The notes below the pieces were generated by a model. That model had not been told where the DNA came from, ran no database searches, and saw only the letters and a program-made list of their open reading frames with translations. Positions 58,122-64,000 of a DNA stretch of 64,000 nucleotides are shown here, piece by piece. Position 1 is the stretch's first letter. The number at the start of each line of letters is the position of its first letter. Position numbers and translations under genes: made by a program. This DNA comes from Nocardiopsis sp. N85. GTDB taxonomy: Bacteria; Actinomycetota; Actinomycetes; Streptosporangiales; Streptosporangiaceae. The stretch is from the NCBI RefSeq assembly GCF_028882275.1, contig NZ_JARBUT010000007.1:1-64000 (forward strand), in the 5' to 3' direction.

Positions 58122-59115
58122 CGGTGGGGGCGCTGTAGACCAGCCCGCCCATGTCGCGCACCCTGTCCGTGAGCGCCGCCAGGCGCAGGCTCTCGTCCCA
58201 GGGCATGTCCGGGCTCTGCGACAGCCCCGCCGCGACGCACCGGGCGACCTCCTCCGCCTCGTACTCGTAACCGTTGGCGCGGAAGGGGCGGTGGAACGTC
58301 TCCGGTTCGCGGCCCTCGCGGTGCAGGACCAGATCGGTGGCCGCCCAGAACAGGGGGAGTTCGACCCGCCCCTCCGTCCCGGCCAGCACCGCCCGATCCG
58401 GGAGGGCGGTCAGTGAAGCGCACGACAGGGTGGCCGTCGCCCCCTGTTCACCGCGCACCAGCATCGTGGTGTGGGTGTCCACCATGTGGTCCGGTGACAG
58501 CCGACGGGTGGCCCCCACCAGGGTCAACTCCCCCAGGTACCACGAGGCGAGCATCAGCGGGTACACGCCCAGGTCCAACAGCGCGCCGCCGCCCAGGTCG
58601 GCGTTGAACAGCCGGTGGTCGGGGTCGTAGGGGGCGTTGACGCCGAACTCGGCGGAGATCTGTCGCAGTTCGCCGATCGCGCCGTCGGCGATCAGCTCCC
58701 GGGCCAGACGGTGGGCGGGCAGGAAGCGCGTCCACATCGCCTCCATGAGGAACACGCCGTTGTCGTCGGCGGCCGCCGTCATCTCCGACACCTGGAAGGC
58801 GTTCATCGCCATCGGCTTCTCCACCAGCACGTGCTTGCCCGCGTTCAGGCACAGCAGGGCGTGCGGATGGTGCCAGGGGTGGGGGCTGGCCACGTACACC
58901 ACGTCGACCTCGGGGTCGGCGGCCAGGTCCGTGTAGGACCCGTGCGCGCGAGGGATCCCCCACGCGGTGGCGAACTCCTGGGAGCGCTCCCGGGTGCGTG
59001 AGCCCACCGCCGTGACCCGTGCCGTCGGGGTGGCCCGCAGGCCTTCCATGAAGGAGTGCGCGATACCGCCCGTGCCGAGCACGCCCCAGCGCAGTGCGCC
59101 GTTGTCATCTGTCAT
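58102..59115 (-). CDS. Gfo/Idh/MocA family oxidoreductase
   Basis: 337-aa NAD(P)-dependent sugar/inositol-dehydrogenase-like protein. Rossmann motif WGVLGTGGIAHSFMEGLRAT, DVVYVASPHPWHHPHALLCL and the catalytic EKP motif in AGKHVLVEKPMAMNAFQVSE. FLMEAMWTRFLPAHR and GGGALLDLGVYPLMLASWYL (the D-x-G-x-Y element) follow. The substrate, often a sugar or diol, is unknown. ATG 59113-59115. Stand-alone. Confidence 0.93.
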   Translation of the reverse strand: MTDDNGALRWGVLGTGGIAHSFMEGLRATPTARVTAVGSRTRERSQEFATAWGIPRAHGSYTDLAADPEVDVVYVASPHPWHHPHALLCLNAGKHVLVEKPMAMNAFQVSEMTAAADDNGVFLMEAMWTRFLPAHRLARELIADGAIGELRQISAEFGVNAPYDPDHRLFNADLGGGALLDLGVYPLMLASWYLGELTLVGATRRLSPDHMVDTHTTMLVRGEQGATATLSCASLTALPDRAVLAGTEGRVELPLFWAATDLVLHREGREPETFHRPFRANGYEYEAEEVARCVAAGLSQSPDMPWDESLRLAALTDRVRDMGGLVYSAPTVKAVPL

Positions 59116-59240
59116 GGGAACATCCTAAAAAACCGGTCATCTCCGGGTCGAGCGGGGGCAGGTCCTCGGTTTCGGGGCGCGGGGCCCGTACGGTGTCCCC
59201 TAGGGCGGGAGAGGGACCCGTCCGCAGATCGGAGGGGGAC

Positions 59241-59624
59241 ATGGCGGAGACGCTCGCACACAGGCTCGGGGTCCGTCCCGGCGACCGGTTGCTCGTCCTC
59301 AACGCCCCCGAGCGGTACCTGCGGCTGTTGGAGCCGCCGCCCGACCTCCAGATCGACCTGGGGCCCATCGAGGGCGCCGGGTACGCCTCCGTGCACCTGT
59401 TCGCGCTGGACCGGGGGACGGTGGACCGCGAGGTCCACCCGATCCTGAAGACCCTGCCGCCCACCACCCTGGTGTGGGTGTGCCATCCCCGGCGCGGCGG
59501 CACCATCATCACCGACCTGGGCCCCGACAAGGGGTGGGACGTGCTGACCGACGAGGGGTGGCGCCCCACCGACCAGGTGCCGATCGACTCGGACTGGACG
59601 GCGTTGCGCTTCGTCCGCGGATGA
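59241..59624 (+). CDS. DUF3052-like protein
   Basis: 127-aa protein starting AETLAHRLGVRPGDRLLVLN, with an internal segment TTLVWVCHPRRGGTIITDLG and the end DSDWTALRFVRG. This order of elements (G-V-x-P-G-D..., VW-hydrophobic strand, W-T/S-x-x-R) is that of DUF3052, a small actinobacterial family of unknown function. Strong GGAGGGGGAC ribosome binding site. Its stop lies three bases from the convergent DUF4097 gene's stop. Confidence 0.65.
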   Translation: MAETLAHRLGVRPGDRLLVLNAPERYLRLLEPPPDLQIDLGPIEGAGYASVHLFALDRGTVDREVHPILKTLPPTTLVWVCHPRRGGTIITDLGPDKGWDVLTDEGWRPTDQVPIDSDWTALRFVRG

Positions 59625-59627
59625 ACC

Positions 59628-60548
59628 TCAACCGCTCCGGACGGTCACCCCGCCGCTGATCGTGTCCACCTGGACGCGCGGACCGGAGGCGGAGGCGTCC
59701 ACCCCGATGTCGCGGCCGCCCGACACGGAGGATCCGGTGACGTCGTAGGCGCCCTCGGGTACCCGGACGTCGACGGAGCCGCTGGTGGACTCCACCGCCA
59801 GCGTCTCGAACCGGGTGTCGGTGGACACGTCGATCCCCCCGGAGGTCGTGGAGACCTCGGCGGTGGTGAACCCGTCCCCCACGCTCACGGATCCGCTGAC
59901 GGACTCGGCCTCCACCGTTTCGGCGTCGAACCCGGACACGTCGATCCTCCCGGAGACGGAGACGGCGCTCAGCCGCTCGCCCGTGCCGGTGGCGACGATG
60001 CTCCCGCTGACGGTCTCCAGGTCCGCTGACCCGGTGATCCCCTCGACCTCCACCCGGCCGGAGAGGGTCTCCGCCCGGACGTCGCCGTCGATGCCGGTGG
60101 CGACGATCATTCCGCGATGGTTCTGTACCTCCACCGACACCCCGGCGGGCACCGCGATGTCGTAATCGACCGCGCAGTCGCCCACGAACCACAGGCCCGA
60201 GCATTCGGCGTCGATCGTCAGCTCCCCGCCGTCGAGTTCGATCTCGTCGTCGGGTTCGTTGAACGGGGTGCCGCGCAGGCTCCGGTCCACCCGCACCTCC
60301 GGGGCGTCGGTGCCGGACAGCCGCACCTCTCCGCCGGTCTCGTTCTCGATGACCACCCGTTCGGGGGCCGCGAAGGAGTCACCGCGTTCGCCGCGGTTCA
60401 GACCCACGTTGCCCAGGGCGGAGAACACGGTCACCACGACCAGGACCACGACCAGGGCGCCGCCCAGCAGGAGCCACGGCCCGGTGCGGAACCCGCTGCC
60501 GGGTTCCTTGCTCGACGAGGCGTACAGGCCCCGTGCCTTGAATGTCAC
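59628..60548 (-). CDS. DUF4097 family beta-strand repeat membrane protein
   Basis: 306-aa protein: cytoplasmic head, one transmembrane helix (residues about 24-46, WLLLGGALVVVLVVVTVF), then an extracytoplasmic beta-helix of repeated short strands (e.g. SGRVEVEGITGSADLETVSG, SGSVSVGDGFTTAEVSTTSG, ending TISGGVTVRSG). The repeats match DUF4097, the putative adhesin domain found in LiaG and in lantibiotic/cell-envelope-stress operons. GTG at 60546-60548 has GAGGAGGAAGAA. It lies 44 bases downstream of a response regulator, so it is the third gene of a kinase-regulator operon. Confidence 0.85.
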   Translation of the reverse strand: MTFKARGLYASSSKEPGSGFRTGPWLLLGGALVVVLVVVTVFSALGNVGLNRGERGDSFAAPERVVIENETGGEVRLSGTDAPEVRVDRSLRGTPFNEPDDEIELDGGELTIDAECSGLWFVGDCAVDYDIAVPAGVSVEVQNHRGMIVATGIDGDVRAETLSGRVEVEGITGSADLETVSGSIVATGTGERLSAVSVSGRIDVSGFDAETVEAESVSGSVSVGDGFTTAEVSTTSGGIDVSTDTRFETLAVESTSGSVDVRVPEGAYDVTGSSVSGGRDIGVDASASGPRVQVDTISGGVTVRSG

Positions 60549-60592
60549 TTCTTCCTCCTCTTCGGGGACTTTCGCCCCCTCACGGTCGTCGG

Positions 60593-61303
60593 TCAGGGCC
60601 GGTCGTGGTCGCGCAGATAGCGCAGGACCGCCTGTACCCTGCGGTGATCGTGGTCGTCCTGACCCAGGTCGAGCTTGGTGAAGATGGACCGGATGTGCTT
60701 TTCCACCGCGCGCTCGGTGACGGTCAACCGCACGGCGATGCCCGCGTTGTTGAGCCCTTGGGCCATCACCTCCAGGACCTCGGTCTCCCTGGGCGTGAGC
60801 CGGTCCAGGGCGTTGCCCCGGTGCCCGCTGAGCAGTTGCGACACCACCTCGGGGTCGATCGCGGCGCCGCCGCCCGCCACGCGCCGCAGCACGGTCAGGA
60901 ACTCGTCGATGTCGGCGACCCGGTCCTTGAGCAGGTAGCCCACCCGGGTGATGTCGCGGCCGCCGAACAGTTCGGCGGCGTAGCGGCTCACCACGTGCTG
61001 GGACAGCAGCAGCACCGCCACGTCCGGGTGTTCCTCGCGGATGCGGATCCCCGCCTTGATGCCCTCCTCGGAGAAGGTGGGCGGCATGCGGATGTCCACC
61101 AGGCACAGGTCCACCTCGGGGTGGTCCAGGATCGCCCCCATCAGGGCGTCGGCGTCACCGACCTCGGCCAGGACCTCCACCCCGGCGTCCTCCAACAGCC
61201 GGGTCATGCCGCTGCGCAGCAGCACCGAGTCCTCGGCGATGATGACCCGGGGTTCCTTCTCCGGGGCGGTTCCCGTTCGGTGACCGTAGAACACGGTGCT
61301 CAT
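60593..61303 (-). CDS. LuxR-family response regulator
   Basis: 236-aa regulator: receiver with VIIAEDSVLLRSGMTRLLED, phospho-Asp in VDLCLVDIRMPPTFSEEGIK, Lys in VGYLLKDRVADIDEFL; HTH with DRLTPRETEVLEVMAQGLNN and VEKHIRSIFTKLDLGQ. The MPPTFSEEG variant of the receiver loop marks the actinobacterial subgroup related to LiaR/DevR. The ATG overlaps the kinase stop by four bases. Its first 17 residues precede the receiver and are not conserved. Confidence 0.94.
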   Translation of the reverse strand: MSTVFYGHRTGTAPEKEPRVIIAEDSVLLRSGMTRLLEDAGVEVLAEVGDADALMGAILDHPEVDLCLVDIRMPPTFSEEGIKAGIRIREEHPDVAVLLLSQHVVSRYAAELFGGRDITRVGYLLKDRVADIDEFLTVLRRVAGGGAAIDPEVVSQLLSGHRGNALDRLTPRETEVLEVMAQGLNNAGIAVRLTVTERAVEKHIRSIFTKLDLGQDDHDHRRVQAVLRYLRDHDRP

Positions 61304-62700
61304 GCCTCCCAGGGGATGTCGGCGGTCAGGACGGTGCCCGCGCCCTGCGGGCTGTGCACGGTCAGGGTGCCGTCGACCGCGTCCACGCGGTCCCACAGGC
61401 CGTACAGGCCGGTGCCCGATTCGGGGTCGGCCCCGCCCGATCCGTCGTCGGTGACGATGACGCGCAGCAGGTCCCCGCCGTGACGGGCGGGTCGGGCGAG
61501 GCGGTGGACCGCCACGGTGGCCCTGGCCGCGTCGGCGTGCTTGGTCACGTTGGTCAGCGCCTCGCACACCACGTAGTAGGCGACGCCCTCGGCGCGCGGC
61601 GAAGGGCGTTCGGGCAGGTCCACCTCGACCCGCACCGGGACGGGTGAGCGCCCCGCGGCCACCGGCAGGGCGGCGGGCAGTCCGTGGTCGGTGAGCACCC
61701 TCGGGTGCAGTCCCCGCGCCACCTGGCGCAGCTCGTCCATGACCTCACGTGACTCGCGCTGGGCCTCGGTGATCAGGTCCAACGCGGCGTCGGGGTCGGT
61801 GCCCACCCGGGCGCGGGCCCGGGTGAGGGTCATGGTCAGGGCGAGCAGGCGTTGCTGCGCGCCGTCGTGCAGGTCGCGTTCGATGCGCCGCCGTTCGGCC
61901 TCGGCGGCGTCCACCATGCGCAGCCGGCTGTCCTGGACGTGGGAGAGGCGTCGCCGGATGCGCATCTCGGGGGCGTCGAACAGCAGCACCCGGTGCACGA
62001 GCACCTCGGTGGCCACGACGTACGGGGCCAGGCGCACACCGACCACGGCGATCAGCGGTCCGACCAGCACCTGGACCAGCGGCGAGGACAGGTCGTCGGG
62101 CTGGCCCTGGACGAGGATGAACACGATCCCGACCAGGGCGCCGACCGCGAAGGCTCCGCCGCACACCACCATGATCACCACGAGACCGCCGAACAGCAGC
62201 CCGTGCAGTCCGGCGGCGGTGGAGTACACGACCATGGACCAGGCGTCGCGTCCGAACACGAACCGCGCCAGGCGCGACCAGCGCCCTTCGGGGGCCAGCG
62301 GGTCGGGTGCCCCGGCCTCCACGAGCCCGAAGACCGCGCCCAGCCGGTGGCGCTGCACCCGGCAGGTCGCCCGCGCCAGCAGGGTCGCGCAGGCGGGCAG
62401 CACCACCAGGAGCAGGACCGCCTCGACGAGGAAGTCCAGTGGGCTCTCCGCGGCCGGTGAGGGCGACCAGGGGCGGGCGATGACGAGTCCCACCCAGGAG
62501 GCCGCGATGATCATCATGAACGCGGGCACCAGCTGGAGCGGCGCCAACGCGAACGAGGTCATCAGGTAGGCGATCTCGACCGCGCGTGCGCGCCAGGGCG
62601 GGCCGTCGGCCACTACGGTGACACGCGGAAGTCCGGCGAGCACGGCGGGAGGTCCGTCGGTGCCGTGTTCTTCGGAGAGTGGTGGGCTGTGACCGGTCAC
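61300..62700 (-). CDS. sensor histidine kinase (HisKA_3, with putative sensor region)
   Basis: 466-aa membrane kinase. About four to six hydrophobic helices form the N-terminal sensor, with no large extracellular loop (intramembrane-sensing type). Phosphoacceptor: EAERRRIERDLHDGAQQRLL. DHp/ATPase features: ESREVMDELRQVARGLHPRV, CEALTNVTKHADAARATVAV, TDDGSGGADPESGTGLYGLW. GTG 62698-62700 follows TAGATT by seven bases, so the mRNA is probably leaderless; a TTG at 62709 would precede the start of RNA. It heads an operon with a LuxR regulator and a DUF4097 protein. Confidence 0.92.
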   Translation of the reverse strand: MTGHSPPLSEEHGTDGPPAVLAGLPRVTVVADGPPWRARAVEIAYLMTSFALAPLQLVPAFMMIIAASWVGLVIARPWSPSPAAESPLDFLVEAVLLLVVLPACATLLARATCRVQRHRLGAVFGLVEAGAPDPLAPEGRWSRLARFVFGRDAWSMVVYSTAAGLHGLLFGGLVVIMVVCGGAFAVGALVGIVFILVQGQPDDLSSPLVQVLVGPLIAVVGVRLAPYVVATEVLVHRVLLFDAPEMRIRRRLSHVQDSRLRMVDAAEAERRRIERDLHDGAQQRLLALTMTLTRARARVGTDPDAALDLITEAQRESREVMDELRQVARGLHPRVLTDHGLPAALPVAAGRSPVPVRVEVDLPERPSPRAEGVAYYVVCEALTNVTKHADAARATVAVHRLARPARHGGDLLRVIVTDDGSGGADPESGTGLYGLWDRVDAVDGTLTVHSPQGAGTVLTADIPWEA

Positions 62701-62800
62701 GTATCCCAATCTAGGTTCGCGGACGTGGACGGGACGATGTCATCAGCACGTGGACCCGAAGTGGTGGTGGCACTACCGCCACCGGTGAGGAGGGGCGAGG

Positions 62801-63559
62801 GTGGACTCCGCGCGGATCGAGGTGGTGCCGGTCCTGGCCGACATCGGCCGGGTCAACACGTTGTTCGCCGTGGAGACGGAGCCGCCCGGGCCGGGGTGGC
62901 GGCCGTTGGGTGATGCCGGCCCCGGCACGTTGGCGACGGAGGTGGACCGGGTCCGGGCGACCCTGGCCGGGTTCGCCGGTGTCCCCGTCGAGGCGGTGGA
63001 GTGGCGGGTGGGGGCGTCGATCTTCCAGCAGGGGTTGGCCACCCGGCTGTCGTCGCCGGTGTTGGCGGCGGCCCTGTGCCACGGGGCGGCGCTACGGGTG
63101 GAGGCGTTCCACTGGGACCCGGCCCGGCGGGGCCCGGTGGCGCTGCGCACCCGGCAGCGGTGGGCCGAGCGCATGGGCACCGGCCCCGCCGAGGCCGCCG
63201 GCCACCTCGTCACGACCGTTCTGGAAGGGGTGCTGGAGCCGGTCGCGGCGGGGTTGGCCGAAGTGGGGCGGGTGGCGCCGGGGTTGTTGCGGGGCAACAC
63301 CGCCTCGGCCCTGGCCGGTGCGGCGCGTTCGCTGGGTCTGGACCGGCCGGGGGTGCGCGCGGCCGCCGAGGAGGTGGTCCGTCTGGTGGGAGCGCGTCCC
63401 CCGCTGGTCGGCACCGGGTCCTACGGCGGCCTCGACGCGCAAGGGGCGGCGGTGTTCCGGCGTACCACCTGTTGCCTGTACTACCGGGTGCCCGGGTCGG
63501 GGTACTGCGGTGACTGCGCGCTGACCGCCCCCGGACGCGGGCGGGCGGACCGGCCGTGA
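62801..63559 (+). CDS. FhuF-type (2Fe-2S)-binding protein
   Basis: 252-aa protein. The C-terminal RRTTCCLYYRVPGSGYCGDC has the Cys pattern C-C-x10-C-x2-C of ferric siderophore reductases of the FhuF class. The N-terminal 200 residues match the FhuF helical domain loosely (GASIFQQGLATRLSSPVLAA). It would reduce Fe(III)-siderophore in the cytosol. GTG 62801, with GAGGAGGGG upstream. No siderophore genes are adjacent. Its stop overlaps a possible GTG of the next gene by three bases (GTGA). Confidence 0.85.
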   Translation: MDSARIEVVPVLADIGRVNTLFAVETEPPGPGWRPLGDAGPGTLATEVDRVRATLAGFAGVPVEAVEWRVGASIFQQGLATRLSSPVLAAALCHGAALRVEAFHWDPARRGPVALRTRQRWAERMGTGPAEAAGHLVTTVLEGVLEPVAAGLAEVGRVAPGLLRGNTASALAGAARSLGLDRPGVRAAAEEVVRLVGARPPLVGTGSYGGLDAQGAAVFRRTTCCLYYRVPGSGYCGDCALTAPGRGRADRP

Positions 63560-63639
63560 CCGCCACCGACCCCGGGGCCCCGGTCGGCTGGTGGGGAGAA
63601 CCGGGTGACATCGGGGTGGGGACGCGCGATCCTGCCCTG

Positions 63640-64000
63640 ATGGTCACTCCCGCGCTCCCCCCGCTCCACCGTGACTGCGATTTCAACGGTCCGCTCTCGG
63701 ACGCCCACGCCGCCCGGCTCATCCGCACCCTGGGTCCCCCGCACGGGAAACGGATCGTCGACGTGGGGTGCGGGTGGGCCGAACCGTTGTTGCGCGCCCT
63801 GGAGGGCGAGCCGACCGCCACCGGGTTCGGCGTCGACCTGGGCGAGGAGGCGATCGCCCACGGCCGGGCCAACGCCGAGGAGCGGGGGGCTGGACGGACG
63901 GGTGGAATCGGTGGTCGGCGACGCGGGCGCCTGGTCGGGCGCCGGTGCCGACATCGTGTTCGACATCGGGTCCACCCATGTCTGGGGAGGCGAGCCGGCG
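63640..64000 (+). pseudogene. class I SAM-dependent methyltransferase, frameshifted and running off the window
   Basis: From ATG 63640 (or in-frame GTG 63556) the frame reads LHRDCDFNGPLSDAHAARLI, RIVDVGCGWAEPLLRALEGE, GFGVDLGEEAIAHGRANAEE. This is a normal SAM-binding domain. After EERG a run of six G residues (63884-63889) shifts it: the correct continuation LDGRVESVVGDAGAWSGAGA, DIVFDIGSTHVWGG lies in another frame. Five Gs would restore one open frame. It is either a sequencing/assembly error in a homopolymer or a genuine mutation; the 3' end is not in the window. Confidence 0.7.

Noticed and set aside
1..64000. CRISPR arrays, rRNA or tRNA genes
   Set aside because: No regularly spaced repeats and no RNA-gene signatures were seen on either strand by reading; a dedicated search was not possible.

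Overview
The window reads as chromosomal DNA of a very high-G+C actinomycete, most likely a Nocardiopsis-like member of the Streptosporangiales. This rests on the strong G/C third-position bias, frequent GTG and a few TTG starts, ATGA/GTGA overlaps, several promoters that look leaderless (TANNNT about 6-7 nt before the start codon), and the mix of families (SHOCT, DUF6194, WYL, GlxA-type AraC, HisKA_3/LuxR pairs). The genus is an inference. I saw no rRNA, tRNA or CRISPR array.

Layout. 0-3 kb: a polytopic membrane protein, a DUF6194 protein and a full ADP-ribosylglycohydrolase, all on the minus strand. 3.2-8 kb: an assimilatory nitrite-reduction operon, nirB-nirD-hemD/winged-helix fusion-sirohydrochlorin chelatase, with overlapping cistrons and a GlnR-like box upstream; it makes NADH-nitrite reductase and contributes to its siroheme. 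8-10.3 kb: a fusion of a degenerate ADP-ribosylglycohydrolase with a Cys phosphatase, then an RlpA-like exported protein. 10.4-18.3 kb: a 1198-aa TM0106-type nuclease-helicase, small membrane proteins, a tyrosine recombinase and an unrecognised 451-aa protein. 18.5-23 kb: an amino-acid permease diverging from a histidine kinase/LuxR regulator pair, and a possible methyltransferase. 23-27 kb: an alpha/beta hydrolase, a serine-recombinase remnant, exonuclease III, a XerC-like recombinase and a flavin/PNPOx-fold protein. 27.2-31.8 kb: the phosphoketolase-acetate kinase operon (xfp-ackA), a gap rich in palindromes, and a small secreted protein.

32-37.5 kb: a duplicated VOC protein, an F420-dependent-reductase-like protein, a GlxA-type regulator, a zinc-type oxidoreductase and an amidase with a KstR-like operator. 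37.7-40.4 kb is a decayed mobile island: an IS3-family element whose transposase carries an IS30-type 3' end where its second catalytic Asp should be, a truncated integrase, and two tiny genes (76 aa and 29 aa), the latter followed by a strong terminator. 40.4-48.9 kb: DUF4291 and fused pabAB, a SHOCT membrane protein, an ABC-F protein with a leader and micro-ORF, a truncated VOC gene, a sugar/H+ symporter and bioB. 48.9-55.1 kb: a small membrane protein, a DAO-type oxidase, dimethylargininase, a thioredoxin-reductase-like flavoprotein, a methyltransferase, an epoxide hydrolase, and a Clp-N/HTH pair with a leaderless promoter carrying two operators. 55.1-64 kb: RidA, a WYL regulator, a GNAT-like protein, a Gfo/Idh/MocA oxidoreductase, a kinase-regulator-DUF4097 operon resembling cell-envelope stress modules, a FhuF-type [2Fe-2S] protein and a frameshifted methyltransferase running off the end.

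Most of the window is ordinary core and accessory metabolism. The parts that best repay a second look are the HTH/Clp-N module, the ABC-F leader, the phosphatase fusion, the IS3/IS30 mosaic, the 29-aa peptide gene and several clean palindromic operators whose regulators are not encoded next to them.
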